Shown here one piece after another: positions 44,659-59,400 of a stretch of 64,000 nucleotides of DNA. The translations under genes and the position numbers were made by a program. Position 1 is the first letter of the stretch, and every line of letters starts with the position of its first letter. The stretch is taken from NCBI GenBank assembly GCA_026120035.1, contig JALRME010000059.1, forward strand, positions 1-64,000. The letters run 5' to 3'. The notes below the pieces were generated by a model. That model ran no database searches. It was not told the origin of the DNA and worked only from the letters and a program-made list of their open reading frames with translations. The stretch is from Coleophoma eucalyptorum. Lineage: Eukaryota > Ascomycota > Leotiomycetes > Helotiales > Dermateaceae.

Positions 44659-47010
44659 GTTCAAGCTATAGATAGGTAGAAGAGAGTGAATAAGAGTATA
44701 ATCTTGGTATCTTGTAGTATTCAGGCGTACTTGCTCTGCTTTTATACACTTCCTGGTACTAGCTTCGCGATCACAGCTCGAGGCAAGAATGAAGACCGGA
44801 ATGCTATGTATTTTTTCTCTAGACTTGAGTAGCTCTTCGGAAATGAATATGGGGAAGATTATGGATGAGGCTGAGATTCTGGATTGTAAACTAGAATAGA
44901 TATTATATTACCATCAGAGTATCTGAACGAAGCTAGTTATGTAACTTTATTTAGACTCCCTTGAACACCAGAAGATTCAATGATACATAGTAATATTGAA
45001 ATAGGCGCCTTCGCTTTAAGTACCCTTATATCTACTACGGCATTTTAACTATGCCTTTCGACCACTGCAACACGATACGCTCATAGGACTGGATTTTACC
45101 CTCGGAGGGTATATCAAGTTGGTTCTATTATTATGGCCAGCTGCCAGAGGTGCGCGCGATGTAATAACTAACCAAGCCCATTAATCAAAACAAAAAGAAC
45201 AATTTCCACTCCAGGCTTGGCAAACTGAGGGCACAGGCTAAGCGCTCTAATAAGGACTTCGTGGCTAAGGATTACCAACAGCAGTACGTAAAACTGGCCA
45301 GATGACTCCCCAACTCCTAAGAATGTAGACTATAGGTATTAATTAAGCTGAACATACACAAAAAAGCTTGTCCGCTAGTGGCAAAACACCAACATCTCTC
45401 CCTGCGTGCTAAGAAAGTTGATAGGTACTTTGACTTTAGATAACTTAAACTATAAAGGTGTCAACTCTATTCTGATTCGAGAACGATGTAGAAGAGAAGA
45501 TCAATACAAATTAGAGTTAAACGGGTTTGTTACCCTCAAATGTCAACGGTGCTTCGGTGTGAAGGTTTCGGTAGTCAAGAAACGGTTGAAGAGAAGCATT
45601 TCCGGGGGCTTGCATATTGCGTTCTTGGATGTTTGAAAAGCTCACCTATCCAGGTGGTCAATTGGTAGGTAAGAACTATGAGGCTCAGAAGCACTGAGCA
45701 TGAACCAACGTACAAAGAAAACATGTTAGTGAGTCCTATATATTTAGATCTTCCTATAGAAGTAAATAGCTTCGACTTTGCCCTTCTAGGTTCTTCTCCA
45801 AAGAGTGTAGGTAGGTTATTAAGCCTCTTAATAGGAAAGATCGATTAAAAGAAAACACCCTTTATTTACGTTAAGCACTATATAGAGTTTCGTAAAAACC
45901 TAATTCTGGTTTATAGTATAAAGATACTTTTGAAGGGTCATGTCCTGGATTGCCTTCTACCCTTTTCCACTCACCGAGCTATACTCCCAATAACTTCGTT
46001 TGGAGCGACGTTTTATAGCCTATTCCTTCTCGTATAAAGAAAATTCGGGGAGGTTTACGCCCTTGTTTCAAATAATTTAGCGAAGAATGAAAAGCAGGTA
46101 GAGAGGCTTGCAGCGACTATAAAGTCATATTTTTGTCGTACGTAAAATTATAGAACGGCCTAAGCCAACTTCCGTGTTGGTAGGTGTTGAAAAGAACATT
46201 ATCAATTTAGATGATTCGTGGTTGATGTTGTGGAAGCGTATAGAGACAACGTCGGGAGAAATGGATCACAAGATCCTAGATTATCCAGCTCCATTGATAT
46301 AAGTTACACCAACGTCTGCTACAAATCTGCCAATAGAACGGCTATAAGGAGATTTCAGAGCAGTGTTTCGTTGGCTGAAGTAGCGGATAAATTCGACCAT
46401 TATGTTCAGTCTGCCTGATCGAAGAATTAAGATTCAAAACTGGCATTTACTCAAACGCTAAGATAGCTCACGCTGTTATGCTCTCAAACAACCAATCTCA
46501 CCAATCCCATTCAGCTTCCATACACTCAATTCATACCCTATCACTACCATGGTCTGAATAATAATATGTACGAAATCTGCCCTAAAGCTTCGCGCTCTAT
46601 TCCTGGACAACTTCCCACATCCCGCTCGGCTACGTCGTGGGAATTTGACCCTCACACCAGCACTCTCTCGCAATATGTGCCTCGAAGAGCCGACTGCCAT
46701 GTGATATTTTCCTAAACCACACAGAGATAGGAATCCTGCTTACAAAAAGAAGGCATAATAGGGGAGGCTCAATAGCACGGCATGGACAGTTCCGCGCGTC
46801 AATTTCTTTGTCACGTGCCAATCGGTCATAATCATCCTGTCATCTACTGAAATAGAGTAGAGGATCATAGGTAAATACTACGCCATCTGTGCTTTGATTT
46901 CTGTCGTGTGCAGTTATTATCCAATTATCAACTGCATAAACGTGCTAGCTTTACGAGGAAGAAGACCCTGTCAGTGCCACAAAACAGCATGGTCAAGGCA
47001 AGGACAAGCT
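44659..47010. other. Gene-poor stretch, unrecognised
   Basis: Short frames at 45406-45636 and 46218-46418 have no recognisable domain. Parts of 45.7-46.2 kb look degenerate and AT-rich. No transposon family is recognised. Confidence 0.45.
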
Positions 47011-47993
47011 TTACTTCCCAACGAATCCACCATCCACAACAAGCGTGGCTCCGGTAACAAAATTGCTTGCAGAACTGGCCAGGAAGATGATGGCTCCGGC
47101 AAGATCTTCGGGCAATCCCCATCGTGCAATGGGGACTCTCGACATCAGATACGCCGAATAAGTGGGATCATTCGCATATTGATCTGTCATCGGTGTTCTC
47201 ATGAACCTAGAAGGATGTGTCAACATGAAGGTTCGAGAAACGTAGCGAAGTCGCACAGGAATGGACAATGATAAATAGGGTGGCCGAACATACCCCGGTG
47301 CAATGCTGTTGACTTGAATTCCCTTGCTCGCCCATTCATTGCTGAAGGCTTTCGTCATCTGAACCACCCCCCCTTTAGTCGTGGTGTAGACGCTCGTATT
47401 GATGTTCGCCTGAAAAGCCGTGACTGAAGAAATGTTGATGATCTTGGCAGGTCGCTGGAGAGAGATGGCTCTGCGTCCAAACTCCTGAGCCGAGACATAC
47501 ATAGCCTTCAGATTGATATCAAACAACTAGAAACCATCAACCGGTATCCATCTAGAAATTCCCGTCCGCACTTTTGACACGGGGAACATGGATTTGTGCA
47601 AGTATAATCAAGAGACGAGGGAGATCGTACGAGATCAATGTCCTCATCCTTCGCATTCTCGCATGCATCACGACGCATCACTCCTGCGCAATTCACCAAG
47701 ATATCCGGACCCAAACCCTGGTCCCAGATCGAACCGTAGCAAAGCCGGAGGGCCTTCGAATCCCGGACATCGCACGGGAGCTGGACAATCCGCGCCCCCG
47801 TGGCAGTGACTTCTTCTTTCAGCGCTTGGGAGTTGGGGTCCTGGGGCAGTTCAATCGATACAATCGTCGAGGCGCCCGCCTTGGCCAGCGCTAATGTCAT
47901 GGCTTTTCCAAGCCCTCCCGTGCCGCCGGTCACGATCGCTGTTTTGCCCGTCAAGGAAAAGAGCTCGGCAATATATGCAGACGACGACGACAT
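47011..47993 (-). CDS. Short-chain dehydrogenase/reductase
   Basis: Predicted 263 residues from exons 47993-47631, 47526-47294 and 47206-47011. The cofactor motif is GKTAIVTGGTGGLGKAMTLA. PDILVNCAGVMRRD is the NNAG-equivalent strand. The catalytic Ser and Y-x-x-x-K are in INISSVTAFQANINTSVYTT, continuing into TK. Substrate-loop IQVNSIAPGFMRTPMTDQ and terminal FVTGATLVVDGGFVGK complete a classical SDR close to the 2-deoxy-D-gluconate 3-dehydrogenase branch. It should oxidise or reduce a secondary alcohol/ketone with NAD(P). The ATG chosen is 17 codons inside an open frame that starts at TTG. It borders the transposon zone. Confidence 0.9.
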
Positions 47994-48690
47994 TTTGTGC
48001 GGGTGTAGATGATAGTGTTGTTTTGGATGTGGATATTTGAGCAAAGTACAACGGAGGACAGAGCGTAGTAAGTACCTTGGTGCGATGACCTTTGCCGGAC
48101 GGTGAGGGGTTGCTTATCCGTGTTATTCCCCTCTTAGTTATTGTTAATGTAGTGGATTTGTAGATCTATAAGAAAATGACGTCCTGACAAGTGAAGTATG
48201 ACAGCGCCCTCAAGTATTTTAGAGGCACACCCTGGATCTAATATCAAAGTCACTACTCGGCTTCACTTCTTCGAACATGTCCATATTGAACTTACCGAAC
48301 GAAATCTATTCAGGGGTGATCTAGATTCGGGCGTATTTACCTCTAGTCCTACCATACTAAGGCGGTTTAATCAAGGTCTTCATTCTTGAACCCGAACCCC
48401 GCTTTCATCATTCGGCGACTTAACCCCACAGTCCCCCGCAGTCTGTGCTAGTCTCGCGTCTCGCTTCGGAGATTCAGCTACAGAGCAATTTTGCGTCGTG
48501 CAATATCTAGTTATAAATAACGTACTCCCGTTAAACCCATTGGTTTCGAAAAATAACCCTAAGTCTTCTTATAACACAGATGCGTAAGGTGGAAAACCGT
48601 ATAATGAAAATCTTTCTCTTGCCCTATATATCCTAGTTTTAAAGAATATAGAATCCGTCGAATAGTATCCTTAGAGACTTTTTTTTACTT
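47994..48690. other. Boundary between genes and RIP-mutated repeats
   Basis: Promoter of the SDR, then from about 48.45 kb increasingly TA-rich sequence entering the transposon zone. No gene is seen. Confidence 0.45.
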
Positions 48691-50243
48691 AACGTGACTT
48701 ATGGGGAAACGCCCATCCAACCTTATATTTCTCTTCTAGATCTAGTCCTACGAGCTATACATTCCTCTAATTCCAAATCTGATTCATCTGAACTATTCTC
48801 TAATCCCTCCTCTTCAATTTCATCCTCTAATTCTTTAATTGGACGTTTACGAGGCCGTCCTTATGGCTTTTTATCCTTAGCCTTTTCCTCTACCTTACGT
48901 ACGATTTTGAGTACTTCCTCTGTACTAAATACAAATTTGTCTTCTAATTAGATTCTCTTGCCTCTAGTTCTCTTCTTTTGTATCTTATATAACTCCTTGT
49001 ATTCTTTAAGCTCCTTCCGAAGTAGGGTTATCTTAGCGTTCTAAGATTCAATTAGATAGGTTAATCGTGTTACGAACACATGACAGCTGATGGCCTGAGG
49101 CTCGGCGAAGGAGGCTCGCACAGAGAACCATCAGTGGAGATCACGGGACTATAAGGTATCACGTGATTGGATCAGTAGGATCAGTTGGATCAGTGAGTGA
49201 TCCAGGTGAGCCAACTGATCCACGGGGCACGACGGTCTATATAAGTAAATAGTATTTCCTTAGTTTAGGAGCTTCGTGCTCAACTCAAATAACATCTTTT
49301 GACTGTTAGTAACGCGGTTCACACTCAACCTACCTGCTATCTGTGATACACCTACCTCTACAACCAACCCCAACCCTCCGAGTACGAACTTCTAACGAAG
49401 CTACTACTTCGACCGTTACAAATCGCTTAATATATCAACGAGTTGATAATATAGGTAAATTAGTACCTAATATAGTAAAATTAAAGACCCGGTTTGCCTA
49501 TCGTAATTCTGTTCTATCTAGAGAAGAGCTTGTAAGTACTAAAAGACCTAGATCTAGATCTATACTTCTTGTTTGTGAGGTAGAGACCTAGGGATAGACT
49601 ATAAATAGAAGCGAATCTAGTACTTTTCGAGGATAAAAAGGAGCTAAAGTAGCTCCTCTCCAGCCAGCTTTGATATTAGAAGCTATAAGACTCTTTGGCC
49701 TAATCCTCTAAAAGAGTTCTAGCCATTCAACCTTCTAAACTCGTATTATTCTAGCTCGAGAATACCGATCAACCTTAGAAGTATAAAATCGCTTAAGTAG
49801 CTTATATACCCTAATATCAAGAGGCTAGAGTAAGTAAGAGTAATAAGGTGGTAAGATAAGTAAGTCGATATCCTTCTCTATACAAAGAGCAATTAGATCT
49901 CTTATAATATAGCTTAAATAGTTATCTATAATCAAAAGTCGAGGCCTATCACCTAATATTTTCCTAGATTCTAGCTCAAAAACCCTCTATATCCACTCAA
50001 ATCTATAGCGATTTAATGTCTAACTACTTATACTAGTTGAGAACTACCAACTAGGTAGGGTATTCTTTGGAACCTACCTAGTATTCGTATATTATACCTT
50101 AAAAATAACTATAGGTAGAAGAGCTACCCTAGCTATACTAATACACTCTAGTATAGTTATCTACTCCTGTTTACTAGCTATAACCTTCCAATTAGACTTC
50201 TAAGTAGTATTAATAATAATACGTATACTCTAGGTACTACTAA
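48691..50243 (-). pseudogene. RIP-mutated pogo/Fot1-like transposase remnant
   Basis: On the minus strand, near 49960-49840, the translation reads LLIIDNYLSYIIRDLIALCI and then DIDLLILPPYYSYLLQPLD. This is the DDE region of pogo/Fot1-like transposases with His and Gln/Thr codons turned to Tyr and stops by RIP. The C-terminal part, with a GRPRKRPIKELED-like stretch, lies at 48.7-49.05 kb beyond an inserted LTR (49068-49420). The N-terminal DNA-binding half is absent, cut by the copia-like element beginning at about 50244. Confidence 0.75.
49068..49420 (+). mobile_element. Solo LTR with AATCG target duplication
   Basis: A 353-bp insertion with termini TGTTACGAA and TTCGACCGTTACA, flanked on both sides by AATCG (49063-49067 and 49421-49425). 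It has a TATATAAG box at about 49239 and ordinary composition, unlike the RIP-ravaged transposase around it. It is younger than the RIP of its host or too short to be targeted. Fragments of the same LTR occur at 6669-6700 and 7053-7108. Confidence 0.85.
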
Positions 50244-53200
50244 TGTCGGGACATCCCGAGAATTAGGCCTGATATATTTACCGATATATCTACCGGGATG
50301 CTTCCCGATCCGTACGAAGCTCCCGAAAGGAAAAAGCAATTACTTTGCAGAACTTGATACGGCTCGGCCTAGACAAAAGCAAGGTAAAGGGAAGTCCGTA
50401 CGAACATAAGGGGTCAGCCTTAAGCAAGGAAAAAAGGGGTAACCTAGTTGTATTTAAGTAGTAGAGATACCCACTCTTAGAAGGGTAGATATTATAGACA
50501 ACAGCTATAATACACTTAGATTACCTTCAGAAGAAAAGGTGACCTAAGCGTGTAGTACGTCTATCGTCTTACCGATTATATAGGTCTAGCGTGAACCTAA
50601 TACCCTACGGAGTTAAGCTCGAACTCCTGGTGAACCAGACTCTGATCCGAGTACTCGATAGAGATTAGATAGCGTTTACCGTAGGGTGAACCAATACTAA
50701 TTAGTGGTTGACTATAATCAATTACGACAAGACGAGTGGTTGATCCGTTACTATCAATCATAGAACAACGAGGTTAAAAGCTATATAGCCAAGACTAAGC
50801 CCGAAGACAATTCCGACGATATCGGAATATCGTACGAAGATATTGATCGCGATACCAGAAGTCTAATACTCCGTCGATACCGAGCTATAGGGCCACGAAC
50901 TCGATCGGACGGAGGAGATAGAAGGAAAGTGGACAAGCACGGCCTTAAATATATAGATTCTCTTTAACATTACGTATTAGGAGAAAGATATAAGTAAGGA
51001 CGATATCCTATAGGAGGACTACAAGGAAGCATTTGAACAATGGAAGGAGGAATGGTTCTCTATTACGAATATTAAGGCATAGAAGTAGCTCCATACGTAC
51101 CTAGTAACCAATGGGGTATAGGTTAGACTACAAGCTGGTTCTAATTCATATGCTAAGGTATTACAAGAGATCCTAGAGGAAGAAGAGCCTTACAAATGGA
51201 CCGAGGGGGAAATCTAGAGTCACCTTAAGAAGTATAATTTTATGAACTCAAGAGAACACGGGAACCATACGAACACTAGATATTAGTCAGGTCTACGATA
51301 ACAAACCTCCCAAACGGAAACCTAGAGACTAGGACCGTAGTCTTAGAACTCTACTCTAAGGACACAACTAGGCCAACCGAGTATCGTACGGACGAGTATA
51401 ATACCGCCCGAGGAGCTAGGACGAGTTATAGGTATCGTTAAGGATATCCCTTAATCGTATCTACGATTTAGCCTAGAAGTCCATCTAGTACTTAACCGAC
51501 GAAATTAGCTTACGTACGATCACTATTAATAGTTAGACGATATACGGACTATAGCTGATCGGACAACAACCTCTCGACTCCTTATAGATCTTATGAAGGT
51601 CTATAAGGACGATCGGAAGTACAGTAGCGAAGAATATAATATCTTAGACGTAAAACTTCAAGTCTTTTTCGACCTATACGAGAAGATCGGACTTAAGGAC
51701 GGATAACTCCATCTAGTATTTTCTATTATGCTTAAAGGGAAAGCATTCGACTTTTACTACGATAAGATAGCTAGACGTTCGTACGAATTTACAACTATAA
51801 TAGATCTTACTAGAGCCTACTTTGAGACAAAGGAAAACAAACAAAAATACCTATCCGAGTGGCGTAAGACTAATCTATCCGATACTATTCTAGCCAATCC
51901 GAATAAAACGAAGATAGAATGCTTAGAGATTATACTTAATAAGCTCCGTACGGCCCAACGAGGACTTACAAAGTAGTACTAGAGTGAAAACAGCCTTCGA
52001 GACCAAGTTTTAAATGTATATAGAGGAATTAAGGAATACAACCTAGTATTGTTCAAACTAGCAACTACCTTCGAAGGACTATATACTAACTTACGAGCAG
52101 CAATCGGAACAGCCGTACGGAACAAGGAGAGAGTATTATACCTATAAGACTATCAATAGGGAGATATTCACGATAATCCAACTTAGTATTGGATAGACCG
52201 AACGTACTATAGTTTAAGACTACCACCACTTCGTACGCCTTTCAGGAACAATAGCCGAAGACCTAATAAGCCTCAGTAGAGCCTTATAAAGAACCTAACC
52301 AAGAAATACTTCGTCTATAAGAAAACAGGCTGTTGGTCTACAAACCATATACCTAAAGAAAAGAAAAGGTCGTACGAACAATATAAAGAGTATATATTTA
52401 CTAAGATAGAGACAAACGGGGAGCTATAGGTATTTATCGTTGAATACGAAGGAGAACCTAAAGAAGAGATAGAACCACCAGATAAAGAGAACACGAATTC
52501 CTATTGGACAATACCACTTAGTATTGAACTAAGCTAGTGGACTACGTTCTCTTTATAGAACATATATGAACGACTATACGGAAGGGGACTACCGGAGATA
52601 TTCTTACTAGAAATAAGGAAAGTCAACGGACAGGAGCTAATTTCAACGTTGAATAATAACGCTATAGCATACGCCTTTGTAGAAAAGAATAAGACTAACC
52701 AACCGTACGAAGTATCGATGTTTATACTTAAAGGGAGATATTCATCAGACGAGTTCTAAGGTATTATGTCAGACATAGGGGCAGCGGAACTCTCTATAGG
52801 AGGGGAACTATAGCTACAAGCGCTACAAAGGATTTAGAAAGTCACCTTCTATCGTACGAACTAAGAAGACTAAATAGTCAACTTCGGAAAAGGATCTACG
52901 ATAGTAAAAGGGATAGCGGAGGTAGATACACCGGTCGGACAAATCAGGTTCTATATCGTCCCCGATAGTACCTCGTTCTTGTTCTATCTATAGGACATAG
53001 ATAAGCTTAGAGTTACTATAGATAACCTAAAGGACCTACTAGTCCAACGAGACAAGATGATTCCTCTCGTACGAAAGTGAGAACACCTATAGATATTACT
53101 TGGCCAATATCCAAAAGAGAAAATTCCCTAGAGTTTCCTTATAGAGATAGAGCTCCGATAACTATATCGACGCTTTAGACATCCATCCGTACGGAGACTA

Positions 53201-53416
53201 GCAACTTTGCTAGAAAAGGCTAGATATAACGAAATCGATCTAAGATCAATTAAAGAACTTACGAGGTTTTACGAGTAGTGTTAGCTACACTCTAAAGCAC
53301 CCGGACGATTTAAATTCACGATAAAGGACGACCACGAATTCAACTACTCTATATACGTTGATATCCTTTATTTAGACGAAAAATAGGTCCTTTATATGAT
53401 CGACGAAGCAACTACC
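50244..53416 (+). mobile_element. RIP-mutated Ty1/copia-like retrotransposon, 5' part
   Basis: Begins with a likely LTR start (TGTCGGGACATCCCGAG). The plus strand then shows a gag-like region (about 51.5-52.4 kb, including an 82-codon open stretch at 51728-51976) and a protease-like region (about 52.7-53.0 kb). At 53.1-53.4 kb there is an integrase start (HP...RLATLLEKARYNEIDLR, YMIDEATT). Integrase following protease with no RT between is the copia order. Many in-frame stops are present. The element is split by a gypsy insertion at 53417 and resumes at 60226. Confidence 0.7.
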
Positions 53417-56400
53417 TGTCAGGTGTCACAGGTAGAGTGACGTACAAGCAATGGATAAGTAGGGTATACATAGGGTATACGTAGGTAGGTAGTAGTTATT
53501 ATTCAAATTGATCTCTAAAGATCCTTAAACCAAGGGGGCTAAAGATATATATATGTTTCCCCGTCTGGCTCGCTAATGCTATATAACCTCGCTTAGGCCT
53601 ATGATATTACCTCCTCCTTTATGGGCGTATCCTTACGATCATTCCTCAAGCATCCGTAATACCGTCGAGGCATAAGCTCCCAGAAGGTAATTCCTATTAT
53701 TAGCCGGAGAAACGGGTTTAGAGGAGTAAAGTATAAGCGGTCCGCTGGGGTAGCGCTTATACGGCTACTAGTGACAACCCAAGGGGTCTTCGTCTGGTTT
53801 GTCTAAATACCCTTAGTTTGTACTTGGCTTCCCGATATTTTCTTCATTCTTATTAGTACTCTACGCACTCCCCGCTGCCTTCTCGTCTACTTAGCGCTAC
53901 TAACAACCTTGCCTTTCTAGATCCCTAGTTTGCTATTTTCTTTGTTCTCTCGCAAACACCCCCTTAGTTCTTTATCGTACCGTAAGCGTTTCGATTTCTT
54001 TGTATCGCTAGGTAGTATAATTACGCAAATAGGCTATAGTATTTCTAGCGTCTATAAAAGGCTCTCCTCTTACTATCTAACCTCTCTCTTTCTTTTATAT
54101 CAAAACATTATAACTTTTCTTCTACTTTCTTATCCCCTCTATTTAATACTCTTCTTATATAAGTATTCTCGCCTTCGCTATAACTACGCGATACTTATAT
54201 AGTATAACTAACCCCTATAGTATAATATCTATTCTTCCTACTCGTTAGAGTATTACCTTCCGCTTTATACGTACGCCTAAGACGCTATCTCGTCGTTACT
54301 ATTTATAGTACTTCAAATATATTAACAAGGAGCCTAATATCCAATATGTTAAGACTATAGGTAGGAATATATATAACCGCTATCGTAGGTTGAACAAGCC
54401 TTACTACGATATAGGTATTCTTTTCGTTAGTATTCTTACTAATTAACTTATCTTTAGGTTTCTCAATCGAGTATTCCTAGGCTTAACCGCCTACTCGCTC
54501 GCGCTATCGCTACGTCCCGCCTAGCTGCTAGCAATACAAAGATTGCTACTCGTACCCGAGTTCAAGTACTATAGCGTTAATATACATCTCGGGTTAAAGC
54601 TAATGTTCGCCTAGCTCGCGTTCTATAGACGATATAGGGAATGGCCCAAATGATTATTTGTAGTTAAGCCCAAATATAGAATACCCTAGATAGCATTTTG
54701 GATGTCCTTCGTTACTAAGTAAGTAAGCTATCCCGTAAGTATAACGCTATCTAACTATCGTAGAACAACTTACCTCTTGTTACTACAACTAACGATAACG
54801 ACCTAGGAGATCATTCTAACGACGACGAGGAGTCGAAGGGTTCTAATGATACTATAAGTCCTTCTGGATAGTAAGGTTGGGGAGAGGGGAGTTTATAGAG
54901 TTACGGTATCGGGGATAAGGCGTAGAGACGATAGTATATATTCGAAGCTTTAACGTTACGTTCTATATAGCTTTTAGTAATAAAATACAATCTACTTCTT
55001 TATACTTTATACCTTCGCTTCCGCGATAGTAACGTAGCGCGGCTTTACTTATAATATTTCTCTAATGCTTTAGGTATATATTCTAAGTTATTTGTACTTT
55101 ACTAGGTATCTTTAGTAGGTATATAGTCCTTCTATCGTACTAAGTACTATCGATTATTTGTATTGTCTCGATAGGCCTATATAGATTCTACTTTAAATTC
55201 TTTATTACTATCGACTTTAATAGGTAACGGTACTTTATCGATATCGTCCCGCTAGTAGTATAGCTCTAAGAGCGAAACGTGAAATATATTATGAATTTTA
55301 TACGACGGAGGCAATTATAAACGATATACTTGGCCGTAGTTCCTGATTACCTTCGTGATTACGAAGGAGCCAAGATAGCGGTCCGATAGCTTCTTACTTG
55401 ATCGTAACTATTTGATATTTTTAGCTAATAGTATTACTTTATTACCTATTTGGAATGTTCTTAGGATTTGTTTCCTATTATGGAATTTCTTTTAGGCCTC
55501 GACGCTACTATACTAACGTACCTCTAGTTTCTCCCGTTCGGCCTCGATAACTTTTACTCTCTTGGTTGTTATTGGTACCTCCCCTTCTAGTACGTTGTCC
55601 CTAACGTGGATTTCAACAGTAGGGTGGAATCCGTATATAGCAAAAAATAAGGTTGTTTTTGTGGTTAAGTATTACGAATTATTATATATAAACTCCGCGA
55701 GTGCTACCTTTATAGACTAGTCGTCCTATAGATAACTATAGTAGTAACGTAAATAATACTCTAATGTTTAATTTAAATTTTCTGTTTGATTATCTATTTG
55801 CGGATGAAATACGATACTAAGCTAGCGCTATACACCTAGGTAGAAATATAACGTAGTCTAAAATTAGCTAGTGAATATAGTACCTCGGTCTAAGGTAATC
55901 CCTTTAGGAACCCCGAAATCCTTAAATATCCTATTAACAAATAGTTTAGTAAGCTTAGGGGTAGTAATTATCTTAGTTATAGGAATATATCGTACTATCT
56001 TCGTATATCTATCGACAACTACTAAGATTGAGTTATATATATTACTTTGAAATATTAAGGTAGGTAAATCTATTATAAAGTTAAGTATTATCTCTTTCTA
56101 CGGTCTCGAGGGTATAGGGAACGAAGCTAGGGCGCCGTAGGGCTAGTATCTTTTCACCTTAGTCCTCTAATATACTAGGTATATTTTGATATAATTCTTA
56201 ATATCTTTTTTTATACTCGGCTAGAAATATTTTCTATAGAGTACCTCTAGCGTCTTACTAACGCCAAAATAGCCTCCTAATAGGTCGTTATAATTTGACT
56301 TTAGGATTTCGTCTCGGATAGCTATATCTATCGGTATATAAATAGACTCTTTCCGATATAGTAGGCTATTTGTATTAAGGTTCTAAGTCTTAGTGGCTCT

Positions 56401-59400
56401 AGCCTTCCCTCGCCTCGAACGACCTTCGTAACCCTAGCTTTATACAAAGTTATTACGACTTTATAACATAAGTAGGAATTCTTATAGGGATTCTTAGGTT
56501 GGTTCATAAGCTGTTTCGTTACCAACGGTAAGAACTACCGCGACGCAAGGTATATACTATTTACAACTAGCTATACTAGTAATAGGCTCTAGTGTCGGCC
56601 CTAATACCGATACTATATTATACTATTTGTACGACGCTAATATACAACCGCTAGATAGCGCCTACTTATAGTTACGATAGGAGACTCTCGTCTCTAGTGC
56701 TATTAGTATCTTATCAGCCGAGGATTATCTAGTTCTTGTCTCCTAGGCCTTGAATTACGGCGTTATAGGGCTTACGTAACGGGATCTTCCCGCTATACGA
56801 TAGGAACAAATCTTTAGTAGCTATTTTATTAATAGCTTATTCTAAAGAGTATATATAATAGATTCTTTTTCGTAATCTATTTGATAATCTAATCTATATA
56901 ACGGGCCGTCGGCGGGGTTGCTACTACCCGCTCGATACTCAATAGTAAAGTCGAAGGCTATAAGTTCTTTAGTCTATCGTACCTATCTATTGTTTAGCTT
57001 TCTTTTTATTATAAAGTATTTGAGATTGTTATAATTAGTCTTAACCATAATAGGGAGCTAGCTATACGTTAGGTAATACCTCTAAGTTCTAAATGCCTAT
57101 ATAATAACTATTAGTTCTATATTATAAGTTTCGTATCTGGTTTCGATATCTATGAATTTCTTCGAGAAAAATACTATCGGGTGCTACCTAGCGTTAAGTC
57201 CGCTATCGAATAGTTATAATAATATTCTTATTATAGCAAATCCTAACGTATCTATTTCTATAAGGATTTTTAGTAATAGGTCGAAGTAACGTAAGATAGG
57301 TATAGTTATAAATATATCTTTAAGTTTTTAGAAAGCTACTTTGGCTTCGTCGGACCATTTGAACTCTTGTTCCCCTCTCCCCTTTAGGAGATCGGAGAGG
57401 CCTTTTGTAATCTATAAGTATACGAATATAAACCGTCGGTAGAAGTTCGTAAAGCCGAGGAATATCTGAACTTCCTTTGTGGAGTTTGGTGTCGGCTATT
57501 CTAAAACGGTTATAACGTAGCTTAGCTCTATCGCTATACCATCGAGGCTTATGATAAAGCCTAAAAACTTAACTTAGTTAGTATAAAATTCGTATTTCTT
57601 TAGGTTCGCGAAAAGTTGATATTGTTTTAATCTTTCGAGTACCTAACGGATCGCCTACTTATACCGTAGTGGGTCTTTAGAGTAGATCAAGATATCATCG
57701 AGGTATACTATATAGGTAATATTAATAAGTCCTACGAGGGTATTATTAATATATACTTAGAATGTGACCGAGGCGTTTGCTAATCTAAATAGTATTATAT
57801 AATATTCAAAATGGTTGTACCGTATACGGAACGTAGTCTTCCATTTGTTGCTCTCTCGAATATATATCCTATAATATATATCCTTAAGATCTAACTTCGT
57901 GAATACTCTAGCTCCTTATAGTCGATCTAGTGTTTTATTGATTAATAGTAGTAGTATCCTATTCTTAATAGTGATTATGTTCAACCCTCGGTAGTCGACG
58001 TACAACCGTAGGCCTCTACCTTTCTTAGAGATGAATATAATTAGTACTCCTATAGGACTAATGGACCGCCGAATCCATCCTTTTTCAATACTATTTTTAA
58101 GATACTTACGTAATACTTTAAGTTCTTTTTCTGATAACGCGTATAGCGACCTATAAGGCGGCTAGGAGCCTACGATAAGATTAATTCGATATTCTATATC
58201 GTAATGATTTAATAGTAAGCCTATAGCTTCATTCGAAAATACTTCTTATAAATTAGAGTATTAGTCTAAAAGTATAGGTTTCTTCGTCGCGGATATAGCG
58301 GCGATAGTACGCTCTATCGTTAGGATCTCGACCAATATTATTATTATTAAATAAATATATTTTTCCTTCCTTGTAAGCCTATCGAACTTTAGTATAGATA
58401 TTTTCTTAATATTGTTTAGCGTAATACGATACCGCTACGCTCCCGTTACGAAGGAGATATCCGAGTTAGTACTCTTTAACTACGGATATCCTAATATAAC
58501 GTTAATATTACTAAGATCGAAGTTATATAAGATAAGGGTCTAAGTAGTACTCTTACGCTCTCCTATCGTATCTCTTACTTTAATACAAACTATATAGTTA
58601 GTATAAGACGATATTAGTTTACTATTTAGGATGGTTAGGACCGAGGTACCTTCCTTCTTAGGAGTCATTCCTAACTTAGTAGTAAGTTACCTATATATAT
58701 AGTTCGTCTTACTATCGTAGTCTAGTAGCGTCTTAACTTTTCTCGATACTCTATCTCTCCAAACTATTACCTTAGTGATTATTCTCGTTTTCTCTATTCT
58801 TTCGCTATACTTAGTAGAAACAAGAGATACTACTAGTAGGCGCTAGTGTTTCCCGATTGTACTAAGTTTGGATAACTAAACTATCGATACCCCTTCTGAC
58901 TACACTAGTTATATACATACGTAGGACAGACGGACGTATAGTAACCCTCTTGCGAGTATTTATAATATTACTATTCTAGTCTTCCTTACTACGATATTAG
59001 TATCTTATTTAATAAGATGGTTGGCTCCCGCTCGTTATAGTCTAAGCGCTATAGTAGCGAAGGTTGTTATTTAGGTGATCGGCTATAAGAATATTATTAG
59101 ACCGAACGCGATCTATTAGCGCGCCTTTGTCGTTATCCTTATAGAGCTCTCGCGATATCTTAGGTCCTCCTATTAAATATTACAAAATAATTCTTAATTC
59201 TTATAGCGATAGTAATTAATTCTTCTTTGTTAGTTAGTATATTCCTATTTAGGTTGATCTACTAATATATCTTTAGCTTCAATTTAGCTAGTAGCTAGTT
59301 TCTACGTTGGTTATTATTATAAATACTAAGTTCTTCGTTAAGGCTATCCAAATATAATATAAAACTCTAGACTAACTAGGTCGGCCTCTAGTAAGCCTCG

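Noticed and set aside
53417..53423. LTR starting at TGTCACAGG (53424) rather than TGTCAGG (53417)
   Set aside because: Only the 53417 start leaves a matching CTACC on both sides of the element.
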